This document shows, piece after piece, positions 10,776-18,962 of a stretch of DNA of 64,000 nucleotides. The stretch lies in the NCBI RefSeq assembly GCF_001425405.1, contig NZ_LMQP01000003.1, forward strand, positions 804,689 to 868,688, written 5' to 3'. The stretch comes from Sphingomonas sp. Leaf412. Lineage in GTDB: Bacteria; Pseudomonadota; Alphaproteobacteria; Sphingomonadales; Sphingomonadaceae. Both the position numbers and the translations under genes were made by a program. The notes beneath the pieces are model-generated. The model was not told where the DNA came from. It ran no database searches and saw only the letters and a list, made by a program, of their open reading frames with translations. Positions within the stretch are counted from its first letter, which is position 1, and every line of letters starts with the position of its first letter.

Positions 10776-12134
10776 TTAAGCGAGCGCCGCGCCCATCGCC
10801 CGGATCGCCGCGACCTTCGCATGGAGCGGCGTCCAGTCGTCGTCGCGGTCGATCGCCGCCCACAATCCCTCCACCTCCCCGATCGGCATCCCGCACGGCT
10901 CGCCCGCCCAGTGCGCATGGTCGCGCGCCTTGCGCGGGGCGTAGGGGGATAGGGCGGTGCGGACCTCCGCCCATTCCGGGCCGTAGGAGGCGGGAAGGTC
11001 CTGCGCGAAGGCGTCGTGGAAGAAGCGGTCGATCGACACCCCCGTCGTCCGCAACGCGCGCTCCACTAACTGCACCAGCGCGCGATCCGCCGCATCGTCG
11101 CGCCCCGTGCGTCCCAGCCGCCACAGGATCGCGCGCGCCACCGCGGGCTGGTAGTAGGTGGCGAAGCCGTCCAGCGCGGCGATCAATGGCTCCGCCTCCA
11201 CCAGCGGGCGCAACGCCACGGCCAGTTGCATGACGTCCCAGTGGATCGCCTCGGGCTGGCGACCGAAGGCGTAGAGGCCGGCGTGATCGAAATAGGCGGC
11301 GGTGAAGCCGGGGTCCCACGCCTGCGCGAACCGCCACGGGCCGTAATCGAAGCTCTCGCCCGTGACGTTGATATTGTCGCTGTTCAGCACGCCGTGGACG
11401 AACCCCGCCGCCATGTAAGACGCCGCCAGCCGGGCGGTGCGTTCGACCACCAGGTCCAGCAGCCGCACCGGATCGTCGCTCGCCTCGCCGTACAGCCGGT
11501 CGAGGACGTAGCGGACCAAGGCGCGCAGCCCGTCCTCGTCGCGATGATAGGCCAGCCGCTGGAACGTCCCGATCCTGACGTGCGAGTGCGACAGCCGGAC
11601 CAGCACCGCGGACCGCGTCGGCGACGGCTCGTCCCCCCGCTCCAGCGCCTCGCCCGTCTCCACCAGCGACAGCGTGCGCGAGGTGCGGACGCCCAGCGCC
11701 TCCAGCATCTCGGTCGCCAGTATCTCGCGCATCCCGCCCTTCAGCGTCAGGCGACCGTCGCCCGCCCGGCTCCACGGCGTCGTCCCCGACCCCTTCGTGC
11801 CCAGGTCCATCAACCGCCCTTGGCGATCGCGCATCTGCGCGAAGGTGAAGCCACGCCCGTCGCCGAGGTCCGGGTTGTAGGTGCGGAACTGATGCCCGTG
11901 ATAGCGCAGCGCCAGCGGCCCCGGCAGCGTGCCGGGCAGGGGGGCGAAGCGCGCGAAATGCGCGATCCATTCGCGGTCGTCCAGCGTGTCCAGCCCCACC
12001 TCCCGCCCCGCGCGGTCGTTGCGGAAGCGCAGCCGGGTTTCGGGAAAGTCCGCCGCCGCGACGGGATCGTAGAAACCGTCCCCCAGCGAAAGAAGGTCGG
12101 TGGCGGGGCGATACGCTTGCGGGTGGACGGGCAT
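10776..12134 (-). CDS. selO: Protein adenylyltransferase SelO (YdiU/UPF0061)
   Basis: 452 residues, slightly shorter than E. coli SelO. It is a pseudokinase-fold enzyme that transfers AMP to Ser, Thr or Tyr of target proteins and is linked to redox stress. Visible motifs are the glycine-rich loop region DLGTKGSGTTPWSRAGDGR, the KGGMREILATEMLEALGV helix, and HGVLNSDNINVTGESFDYGP holding the metal-binding Asn and Asp. The last 30 residues have no cysteine, whereas E. coli and selenoprotein members carry a regulatory Cys or Sec there. So redox gating may differ. Start ATG 12134 is the first in frame and matches family N-termini. Confidence 0.93.
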   Translation of the reverse strand: MPVHPQAYRPATDLLSLGDGFYDPVAAADFPETRLRFRNDRAGREVGLDTLDDREWIAHFARFAPLPGTLPGPLALRYHGHQFRTYNPDLGDGRGFTFAQMRDRQGRLMDLGTKGSGTTPWSRAGDGRLTLKGGMREILATEMLEALGVRTSRTLSLVETGEALERGDEPSPTRSAVLVRLSHSHVRIGTFQRLAYHRDEDGLRALVRYVLDRLYGEASDDPVRLLDLVVERTARLAASYMAAGFVHGVLNSDNINVTGESFDYGPWRFAQAWDPGFTAAYFDHAGLYAFGRQPEAIHWDVMQLAVALRPLVEAEPLIAALDGFATYYQPAVARAILWRLGRTGRDDAADRALVQLVERALRTTGVSIDRFFHDAFAQDLPASYGPEWAEVRTALSPYAPRKARDHAHWAGEPCGMPIGEVEGLWAAIDRDDDWTPLHAKVAAIRAMGAALA

Positions 12135-12171
12135 GCGTCGATATGGGGGCGGCGACGGGCGAGGTACAAGA

Positions 12172-13068
12172 ATGGCCGCAGAGCCGAACGAACGGCGGGC
12201 GAAGGCGTGGGACGATCTGTACTGGTGGTCGTCCGACGGCGTCCGTCTGCACGCCCGCGATCATCCCGGCACCTTGGGCGCGCTGCCCGTCCTGTGCTTC
12301 CCGGGCCTGACCCGCAACGCGCGCGATTACGCCGCGGTCGCGCAGCGGCTGTCGCCGCGCCACCGCGTCCTGTCGGTCGAATTCCGCGGCCGCGGCGACA
12401 GCGGCTATGCGAAGGACCCGATGACCTACGTCCCGCTGACCTATGCGCAGGACGTCATGAAATTGCTGGACGAGGCGGGGATCGACCGCTTCGTCGCGAT
12501 CGGCACCTCGCTGGGCGGCATCGTCACGATGCTGCTCGCGGGCCTCGCGCCGGGCCGGATCGCGGGCGCGGTGCTGAACGACGTCGGGCCGGAGATCGAG
12601 CCCGCCGGGCTGGGCCGGATCCGCGGCTATGTCGGCAAGTCGAGCAGCTTCCCGACCTGGATGCACGCCGCGCACGGGATGCGGGAGGCGAACGGGGATG
12701 TGTATCCCGACTGGGGGATCGAGGACTGGCTGGCGATGGCGAAGCGGCTGTACCGTCTGAACGGCGCGGGTCGCATCGTGCTCGACTACGACCTGAAGAT
12801 CGCGGAACCGTTCCGCCTGCCGGGGCAGGAGACGGGGCCGGACATGTGGGGCGCGCTGGCGCTGCTGGCGGCGGTGCCCGTGCTGGTCGTGCGCGGCGCG
12901 CGGTCCGACATCCTGTCGGGCACCACCGCGGACCGCATGGCGCAGGTGCTGCCGCACGGGGAGGTCGTGACCGTCGCGGGCGTCGGCCATGCGCCCACGC
13001 TGGACGAACCCGCGGTCCGCCCCGCGATCGATCGCCTGCTGACGCGCGCGGCGGAACCCGCAAGGTAG
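12172..13068 (+). CDS. Alpha/beta hydrolase
   Basis: 298 residues with the classical alpha/beta hydrolase fold. LCFPGLTRNARDY contains the oxyanion-hole loop, FRGRGDSGY follows strand 4, and the nucleophile elbow is IGTSLGGIVT (Ser in GxSxG). A late Asp in VRGARSDILS and the His of VGVGHAPTLDEP complete a plausible catalytic triad. ATG 12172 was preferred because the longer frame overlaps the divergent selO start and lacks family similarity. Cytoplasmic, with no signal peptide. Substrate unknown. Confidence 0.88.
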   Translation: MAAEPNERRAKAWDDLYWWSSDGVRLHARDHPGTLGALPVLCFPGLTRNARDYAAVAQRLSPRHRVLSVEFRGRGDSGYAKDPMTYVPLTYAQDVMKLLDEAGIDRFVAIGTSLGGIVTMLLAGLAPGRIAGAVLNDVGPEIEPAGLGRIRGYVGKSSSFPTWMHAAHGMREANGDVYPDWGIEDWLAMAKRLYRLNGAGRIVLDYDLKIAEPFRLPGQETGPDMWGALALLAAVPVLVVRGARSDILSGTTADRMAQVLPHGEVVTVAGVGHAPTLDEPAVRPAIDRLLTRAAEPAR

Positions 13069-13112
13069 CGGCGCGTCTGCCTTCTTCCCGCGTACCGGCA
13101 GGAAGATATCGC

Positions 13113-13871
13113 ATGAACGACGCATCGGACGCCCATACGAAGATCCTGTCGCTGAAGGGCCGCCGCGCGATCGTGACCGGCGGCTCGACCGGTATCGGCC
13201 GCGCGATCGCGGTGTTGCTGGCGGCCGAGGGCGCGCGCGTCTTCGTCGGCGGTACCGATCGCGCGCACCTGGACGATGCGCTGGCCCGCATCCGCGAGGT
13301 CGGGGAGGGGGACGGCGCCCTGTTCGACCTGTCGGTCGAGGACAATGTCCCGCGCTTCCTGGATGCCGCGCACGCCGCGATGGGCGGATACGACATCGCC
13401 ATCGCGAATGCGGCGGAGGGCGCGCCGGGCCTGTCCGAAACCGACGAGGCAGGCCTGCGCCACACGGTGTCGCTCAATTTCACGCACTATCTTCTGGTCG
13501 CGCAGGCGGCGGCGAAGGCGCTGGGCGATGCGGGCGACATCGTCCTGATCGGGTCGATGAGCGCCTATGCGCTGGGGCCGCATTCGACCGTCTACGCCGG
13601 GATCAAGCACGGCTTGCAGGGCTTCTCGATCGCGCTGCGCCGCGAACTGGGGCCGAAGGGTATCCGCGTCGCGCTAGTCGAGCCCGGCCTGACCGGCAGC
13701 GACATGCAATTGCCCGACATCCCGCCCGAAAAGCAGCGCGCGATGATCGCGAAGGACGAGATGCTGCGCGCGGAGGATATCGCGGTGGGCGTCCATTTCC
13801 TGCTGACCCAGCCGCGCCGCGCGGTGATCCAGCGGCTGACGATCGCGCCGCGGATGCAGGACGGGGAATGA
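13113..13871 (+). CDS. SDR family oxidoreductase
   Basis: 252 residues of the classical short-chain dehydrogenase/reductase family. The NAD(P) loop TGGSTGIG is at residues 22-29, an NAA-like motif (ANAAEG) near 98, the catalytic serine in GSMSAY around 148-150, Tyr161 and Lys165 in YAGIK. The start has the RBS-like GGAAGATAT before ATG 13113. A downstream GH130-like gene begins four bases after the stop, so the two are probably one operon. The substrate could be a sugar or small alcohol; this cannot be decided from sequence. Confidence 0.9.
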   Translation: MNDASDAHTKILSLKGRRAIVTGGSTGIGRAIAVLLAAEGARVFVGGTDRAHLDDALARIREVGEGDGALFDLSVEDNVPRFLDAAHAAMGGYDIAIANAAEGAPGLSETDEAGLRHTVSLNFTHYLLVAQAAAKALGDAGDIVLIGSMSAYALGPHSTVYAGIKHGLQGFSIALRRELGPKGIRVALVEPGLTGSDMQLPDIPPEKQRAMIAKDEMLRAEDIAVGVHFLLTQPRRAVIQRLTIAPRMQDGE

Positions 13872-13875
13872 CGCG

Positions 13876-15003
13876 ATGACCACCGCCCCCGCATGGCCGC
13901 ACGACTCCCTGATCCTCGATCCGCGCGACATCGACCTGTCGCGCTCGCCGCTGGCGGGAAAGGTCGACTCCGAAACCTATGTGCTGGGCGCCTTCAATCC
14001 CGGCATGACGCGGCTGCCCGACGGCAATTTGCTGCTGATGGTGCGCGTGGCGGAGGCGCTGCGTCACCCGATCCGCGACGGGACGATCGGCGCGATCCGC
14101 TGGGACGACGGGAATTACGTCCTCGACCGCTGGCCGCTGTCGCTGGTCGACACCGCCGATCCACGCAAGTTCATGATGCGCGGCGGCGGGTGGAAGGTGA
14201 TGGCGCTGACCAGCCTGTCCTGGCTGCTGCCGGTCGAGCTGAACGCGGACGGCACGCGGGTGGAGGCGATCCATTACGACCGCGCCATCGCCCCTGCCGC
14301 GCCCTATCAATGCTACGGCGTGGAGGATGCGCGGATCAGCCGCATCGACGGCCGCTATTACATGACCACCTGCTCGGTCAGCCCGGAACGCCATTCGACG
14401 ACATTGTACACCAGCGCCGACGCGGTCGACTGGACGCTGGAGGGCATCGTTCTCGATCACCAGAACAAGGACATGCTGCTGTTCGAGGGCAAGCCGGGCG
14501 GCAGGTTCTGGGCGCAGACTCGCCCGCTCGGCGACCTGTATTTCGCCTATCCGCCCGACAGCGAATGGCGCGCGGGGCCGTCGATCAACCTGGCGACCTC
14601 GCCCGACGCGCTGCACTGGAAACCGTACGACAGTCCCGGCATCCGCCCGCACGCCGCCACGCTGGCGACCGCGCGGATGGGCGGCGGCGCGCCACCGGTC
14701 CTGACCGATCGCGGCTGGCTGACGCTGTGGCACGGGGTCGAGCCCTCGGGCGTCGTCGGCATCTACCGCACCTATTGGACCCTGCTCGACCGCGACGACC
14801 CGAGCGTCGTCGTCGCGACGAGCGACACGCCGGTGCTGGAGCCTGCCGCATCGCTGACCGGCCCGTTGCGGGAGTTGATGTACCTGGACGACGTCGTCTT
14901 CACGACCGGCATCGCCGACGGCGGCGACCGCTGGATCGTGGCGAGCGGGGAGGCGGACCTGGCCTGCCGGATCACCCACGTCCCGAAGGAGGCGATCGGT
15001 TAG
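13876..15003 (+). CDS. GH130-like glycoside phosphorylase/hydrolase
   Basis: 375 residues that look like a five-bladed beta-propeller of the GH130 family (mannoside phosphorylases and relatives). Clues are LGAFNPGMTRLPDGN near the N-terminus, the YGVEDARISRIDGRYYMTT signature near residues 145-160, and the repeated blade edges such as RGWLTLWHG. No signal peptide, so cytoplasmic. In GH130 a phosphorolytic enzyme breaks beta-mannosidic links. Which sugar is used here is unknown, and ED(A)R replaces the more usual EDPR. It sits four bases after the SDR gene and ends at a strong bidirectional hairpin. Confidence 0.72.
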   Translation: MTTAPAWPHDSLILDPRDIDLSRSPLAGKVDSETYVLGAFNPGMTRLPDGNLLLMVRVAEALRHPIRDGTIGAIRWDDGNYVLDRWPLSLVDTADPRKFMMRGGGWKVMALTSLSWLLPVELNADGTRVEAIHYDRAIAPAAPYQCYGVEDARISRIDGRYYMTTCSVSPERHSTTLYTSADAVDWTLEGIVLDHQNKDMLLFEGKPGGRFWAQTRPLGDLYFAYPPDSEWRAGPSINLATSPDALHWKPYDSPGIRPHAATLATARMGGGAPPVLTDRGWLTLWHGVEPSGVVGIYRTYWTLLDRDDPSVVVATSDTPVLEPAASLTGPLRELMYLDDVVFTTGIADGGDRWIVASGEADLACRITHVPKEAIG

Positions 15004-15030
15004 GCCGGCGCCCGGATCGGGGCGCCGGCC
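15003..15030. terminator. Bidirectional terminator-like hairpin
   Basis: A perfect 10-bp stem GGCCGGCGCC/GGCGCCGGCC around an 8-base loop, starting at the last base of the GH130-like stop codon. It lies between convergent genes and probably serves both, though it has no strong T run. Confidence 0.75.
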
Positions 15031-15036
15031 ATCGGA

Positions 15037-15276
15037 TCAGTTGCTGTCCGAATTGTCGTCGTCGTCGACGGCGATGTAGATGCCGCCCGCGACGATCGCG
15101 GCCGCCAGCACCAGTGCAACGATCGAACCGGGCGCGGCCAGCTCGCTTTTCTTCGCCGACGGCGTCGCCGCGCGGCTGACAGACAGCGAGGCGGCCGGGT
15201 TGGTGGACGCGGCGACCGCCGGGGCGGCCATCATCGTCAGCGACGCGGTGGCCGCGAGCAGGGAGGTGAACTTCAT
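15037..15276 (-). CDS. Small membrane-anchored protein with acidic tail
   Basis: 79 residues from ATG 15276, preceded by a good AAAGGA site. The first ~22 residues form a signal peptide (KFTSLLAATASLTMMAAP, cleavage near AVA-A). A single hydrophobic helix (IVALVLAAAIVAGGIYIAV) lies near the end and the protein closes with an Asp/Ser/Asn-rich tail. No known domain is recognised. The arrangement suggests an exported protein anchored in the inner membrane by its C-terminal helix. Confidence 0.7.
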   Translation of the reverse strand: MKFTSLLAATASLTMMAAPAVAASTNPAASLSVSRAATPSAKKSELAAPGSIVALVLAAAIVAGGIYIAVDDDDNSDSN

Positions 15277-15410
15277 AGCAGGTCCTTTCGATATCTCGGC
15301 TTTCCGCGCCTTGCTCCTGCCGACGCGGTCGGTCGCGCCGCCCTTTGGGTCGGCGCACGGGCGGCACGCGCTTTTCTCGCGGACCGCCAACCGATAGGGA
15401 CGCGGGAGCC

Positions 15411-16547
15411 ATGCGTTCGGTTCCCGTCATCCTCCACCTGCACTCCACCTTCGACCTGGGCGGGAAGGAGGCGCGCGCGACGCGGCTCATGAACGCATTC
15501 GGCGACCGGGCGCGTCATGTCGTCGTCTCCTCGATGCCCGGTCGCTACGGCGCGCGCGACCGCATCGACCCCGGCATCGATTACGAGATCGCGCAGGACC
15601 CGCCGCCGCTGACCGGCAAACCCTCCGTCGCGCGGTTCGACGCGATCGCGCGCTTCATGCGTGGGTTCGACCTGGTGCTGACGTACAATTGGGGCGCGAT
15701 CGACGGCGTCATGGCGCGCCGCGTCTTCCGCAACGGCGCCCCCCCGCTCGTGCATCACGAGGACGGCTTCAACGAGGACGAGGCGGGCGGCCTGAAGCGC
15801 GAACGCAACCTGTACCGCCGCTTCGCGCTCGGCGCCGCGCACGCGCTCGCCGTGCCGTCGCGAAAGCTGGAACGGATCGCGCTGGACATCTGGAAGCAGC
15901 CGCGCGTGAAGGTCCACCGCATCGCCAACGGCATCGCCACCGCGCCCTACGCGCAGGAGCCGGAGGCGGGCGCGATCCCCGGCCTAGTGCGCAAGCCGGG
16001 CGAGATCGTCATCGGCAGCGTCGCGGGGCTGCGCGCGGTGAAGGACCTGCCGCAACTGGTCCGTGCGGCGGGCGGCCTGTCCGCGCGCTTCCGCCTCGTG
16101 ATCGTGGGCGAGGGGCCGGAACGCGCCGCGATCGAGGCGGCGGCGATGGCGATGGGGATCGACGATCGCGTCGTCCTGCCCGGCTTCCTCGACCGGCCGT
16201 ATCGCTACATGCGCCATTTCGACCTCCTCGCGCTGTCGTCGCGGTCGGAACAATTCCCGATCAGCGTGGTGGAGGCGATGGCCGCGGGCCTGCCCGTCGT
16301 CGCCCCGCCGGTCGGCGACGTCGCCGACATGGTCGCGCCGGAAAACGCGCCCTTCGTCATGGAGCATCACGGCGAAGTCCGCCTGCGTGACGCGATGCAG
16401 GTGCTGGCGACGAACCCGGACCTGCGCATTGCGATCGGCGCGGCGAACCGGGCGAAGGCGGTGGCGGAATATGACGAGAGCGCGATGATCGCGCGCTACG
16501 CCGCGTTGTACGAAAACGCGATGGGGCGACCCGGGACGCTGATCTGA
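15411..16547 (+). CDS. Glycosyltransferase family 4 protein
   Basis: 378 residues with the GT-B fold. The N-terminal domain opens with ILHLHSTFDLGGKEARATRL, the typical GT4 acceptor-side glycine loop. The C-terminal donor domain has VGEGPERAAIEAAA, ALSSRSEQFPISVVEAMAAGLPVV (the EX7E motif binding the nucleotide sugar) and GDVADMV. It probably adds a sugar to a lipid or polysaccharide precursor at the inner face of the cytoplasmic membrane. ATG 15411 follows GGGAG. The nearby GH130-like gene is on the same strand but separated by a minus-strand gene. Confidence 0.9.
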   Translation: MRSVPVILHLHSTFDLGGKEARATRLMNAFGDRARHVVVSSMPGRYGARDRIDPGIDYEIAQDPPPLTGKPSVARFDAIARFMRGFDLVLTYNWGAIDGVMARRVFRNGAPPLVHHEDGFNEDEAGGLKRERNLYRRFALGAAHALAVPSRKLERIALDIWKQPRVKVHRIANGIATAPYAQEPEAGAIPGLVRKPGEIVIGSVAGLRAVKDLPQLVRAAGGLSARFRLVIVGEGPERAAIEAAAMAMGIDDRVVLPGFLDRPYRYMRHFDLLALSSRSEQFPISVVEAMAAGLPVVAPPVGDVADMVAPENAPFVMEHHGEVRLRDAMQVLATNPDLRIAIGAANRAKAVAEYDESAMIARYAALYENAMGRPGTLI

Positions 16548-16614
16548 TTTAATGTCGCCATCGGGCGGCATTGGTTTATACGGCCGGTGACATCCATTGG
16601 ATTTGGGAAACAGC

Positions 16615-18018
16615 GTGTTCAAGGGCCTGAAGCCGATCGTCTATGCCGGCCGCGAAGTGTGGCCGCTGGTGGAGGGCGGCAAGGGGGTCGCGGCGACCAA
16701 CCACGCCTCCGCCGGCGCCTGGGCCGCGGCGGGCGGGATCGGCACCGTCAGCGCGGTGAACGCCGACAGCTACGATCCCGACGGGAAGATCGTGCCCCAG
16801 GTCTACCGCGCGCTGACCCGGCGCGAACGGCACGAGGAACTGGTCGAATATGCGATCGAGGGCGCGGTGCAGCAGGTGCAGCGCGCGTGGGACATCGCGG
16901 GCGGCAAGGGCGCGATCAACATCAACGTCCTGTGGGAAATGGGCGGCGCGCAACGCGTGCTGGAGGGCGTGCTGGAACGCACCCGCGGCCTGGTCGCGGG
17001 TGTCACCTGCGGCGCGGGCATGCCGTACAAATTGTCCGAGATCGCGGCGTCCTACAACGTCAACTATCTGCCGATCGTCAGTTCCGGCCGCGCCTTCCGC
17101 GCGCTGTGGAAGCGCGCCTATTCGAAGGTGTCGGAACTGCTGGGCGCGGTGGTGTACGAGGATCCGTGGCTCGCGGGCGGGCACAACGGCCTGTCGAATG
17201 CGGAGGACCCGCTGAAGCCGGAGGATCCCTATCCTCGCGTGAAGGCGCTGCGCGAGACGATGCGCGACGGCGGCATCGCGGACAGCGTGCCGATCGTGAT
17301 GGCGGGCGGCGTGTGGTATCTGCGCGACTGGGAAAACTGGATCGACAACCCCGAGCTTGGCCAGATCGCGTTCCAGTACGGCACCCGCCCGCTGCTGACG
17401 AAGGAAAGCCCGATCCCGGAGGCGTGGAAGGAGCGCCTGCTGACGATCGAGGAGGGCGACGTGCTGCTGCACCGCTTCTCCCCCACCGGCTTCTATTCCT
17501 CCGCGGTCCGCAACCCCTTCCTGCGCAGCCTGGAGGCGCGCAGCGAACGCCAGATCGCCTTTTCGAAGGACGAGGTGGGCGATCACGTCTTCCAGCTCGA
17601 CGTGGGCGTGAAGGGCAAGAATTTCTGGGTCACGAAGGGCGACCTGCTGCGCGCGCGCGAATGGTTCGGCGCGGGCTACACCGACGCGCTGAAGACGCCC
17701 GACAATACGTTGGTGTTCGTGTCGCCGGGCGAGAAGGGCGAGATCCGCAAGGATCAGGCCGATTGCATGGGCTGCCTCAGCCAGTGCCTGTTCTCCAGCT
17801 GGGCGGATACCGAAACCAACTCCACCGGCCGCCTCGCCGATCCGCGCAGCTTCTGCATCCAGAAGACGTTGCAGGAGATCGCGCATGGCGGCGACATCGA
17901 ACAGAATCTGATGTTCGCCGGCCACGCCGCCTTCAACTTCAAGCGCGATCCCTTCTATTCCAACGGCTTCCGCCCGAGCGTGAAGCAATTGGTGGATCGT
18001 ATCCTGACCGGCGACTGA
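16615..18018 (+). CDS. Nitronate monooxygenase / 2-nitropropane dioxygenase family protein
   Basis: About 467 residues of the FMN-binding TIM-barrel family that also contains PfaD-like enoyl reductases. Family landmarks include ATNHASAGAWAAAGGIGTVSAV near the start, GVTCGAGMPYKLSEIA, the PIVMAGGVWYLRDW segment and the C-terminal DCMGCLSQC and SFCIQKTLQEIAHGG. The CxxCxxxC cluster looks like a metal or thiol site. No ATG is available: GTG 16615, TTG 16603 and TTG 16597 are all possible. GTG is preferred because it has GGGAA upstream and matches the FKGLKPIVY start. The true substrate is unknown. It ends at a strong hairpin. Confidence 0.85.
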   Translation: MFKGLKPIVYAGREVWPLVEGGKGVAATNHASAGAWAAAGGIGTVSAVNADSYDPDGKIVPQVYRALTRRERHEELVEYAIEGAVQQVQRAWDIAGGKGAININVLWEMGGAQRVLEGVLERTRGLVAGVTCGAGMPYKLSEIAASYNVNYLPIVSSGRAFRALWKRAYSKVSELLGAVVYEDPWLAGGHNGLSNAEDPLKPEDPYPRVKALRETMRDGGIADSVPIVMAGGVWYLRDWENWIDNPELGQIAFQYGTRPLLTKESPIPEAWKERLLTIEEGDVLLHRFSPTGFYSSAVRNPFLRSLEARSERQIAFSKDEVGDHVFQLDVGVKGKNFWVTKGDLLRAREWFGAGYTDALKTPDNTLVFVSPGEKGEIRKDQADCMGCLSQCLFSSWADTETNSTGRLADPRSFCIQKTLQEIAHGGDIEQNLMFAGHAAFNFKRDPFYSNGFRPSVKQLVDRILTGD

Positions 18019-18031
18019 TCGCGCAAACGAC

Positions 18032-18059
18032 GATGGCCGCGCCTTCCGGCGCGGCCATC
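18032..18059. terminator. Rho-independent-like terminator
   Basis: A perfect 12-bp stem GATGGCCGCGCC/GGCGCGGCCATC with the tetraloop TTCC, 13 bases after the preceding plus-strand stop and before a convergent small gene. There is only a weak T tract (CTGTTCTG). Confidence 0.8.
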
Positions 18060-18082
18060 CTGTTCTGCTGCCCGCGATACGG

Positions 18083-18274
18083 TCAGTCGACGACGGTGCC
18101 GACCACCGCGCCCGCCGCGCCGCCCGCCGCCGCGCCCTTGCCGACATTGCCGCCCGTGACCGCCGACGCCGCGGCGCCCGCGCCCGCACCGATGCCCGCA
18201 CCGCGCAGCGTGGAGCAGGCCGACATGCTGACGGCGGAGGCGAGGAGGACGGTGGCGAAAGCGATCTTCTTCAT
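18083..18274 (-). CDS. Small glycine-zipper lipoprotein
   Basis: 63 residues: signal sequence KKIAFATVLLASAVSMSAC with a likely lipobox cysteine at residue 20, then Gly/Ala-rich GxxxG repeats (GAGIGAGAGAAASAV, GAAAGGAAGAVVG). These resemble the glycine zippers of small outer-membrane or periplasmic lipoproteins such as the OsmB/YMGG types. Probably envelope-anchored; specific function unknown. It is convergent with the nitronate monooxygenase gene and shares its terminator. Confidence 0.75.
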   Translation of the reverse strand: MKKIAFATVLLASAVSMSACSTLRGAGIGAGAGAAASAVTGGNVGKGAAAGGAAGAVVGTVVD

Positions 18275-18379
18275 GGGAACGGGACTCCGTGGCTTGATGG
18301 ATGCCCGGTAGAATGCGGCGCCCCGCGCACGGTTCCGGCGTGCAATGCTTCGTTACGATCGCCCGCGCGTTGGGCGCGC

Positions 18380-18895
18380 ATGGCGCGTAAACTGAAGGTC
18401 TTCGTCACCCCCGCGGGTTTCCACGACGCCTATGTCGCGGCGCCAAGCCGCAAGGCCGCGCTCGCGGCATGGGGCAGCGACGCCGACCTGTTCGCCCGCG
18501 GCATCGCGGTGGAAGTCACCGACCCTGAACTGACGAAGGCGCCGCTGGCGCGACCGGGCGAGGTGGTGAAACGATCGCGCGGCACCGCGGCGGAGCAACT
18601 GGCGGCGGCGCCGTCACCTCGCCCACGGAAGAAGGCGGCGGTCAAGGCCGTCGCGCCGAAGAAGGCGGCACCCAGGCCGGATCGCGCCGCGCTGGACGCG
18701 GCGGAGGCAGCGCTGGAGGACATGACGCGCCGCCATCGCGCCGCGCAACGCGACCTCGCCAAGCGGCAGGCCGATCTCGATCGCGAGAAGCGTGAGGTGG
18801 GGCGGGCGCAGGACGAGGAGGCGGAGGAAGTGCGCAGCGCGGCCGAAAAGGCCCAGACGGCCTACGATGCCGCGCTGAAAGGCTGGCGAGGATAA
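18380..18895 (+). CDS. Hypothetical TolA-like coiled-coil protein
   Basis: 171 residues. The N-terminal ~50 residues (KLKVFVTPAGFHDAYVAAPSR) form a small compact domain. A Lys/Ala/Pro-rich linker around 75-105 and a charged coiled coil follow from about 110 to the end. Related proteins are often labelled cell-envelope biogenesis TolA because of the coiled coil, but there is no membrane anchor, so that label is doubtful. Likely cytoplasmic; role unknown. Confidence 0.7.
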   Translation: MARKLKVFVTPAGFHDAYVAAPSRKAALAAWGSDADLFARGIAVEVTDPELTKAPLARPGEVVKRSRGTAAEQLAAAPSPRPRKKAAVKAVAPKKAAPRPDRAALDAAEAALEDMTRRHRAAQRDLAKRQADLDREKREVGRAQDEEAEEVRSAAEKAQTAYDAALKGWRG

Positions 18896-18962
18896 CGACG
18901 CTTTCCCGTATACTCCCGCGCAGGCGGAGACCCGAAGGGCGGATCAGGTCACAAGGGCCGGG

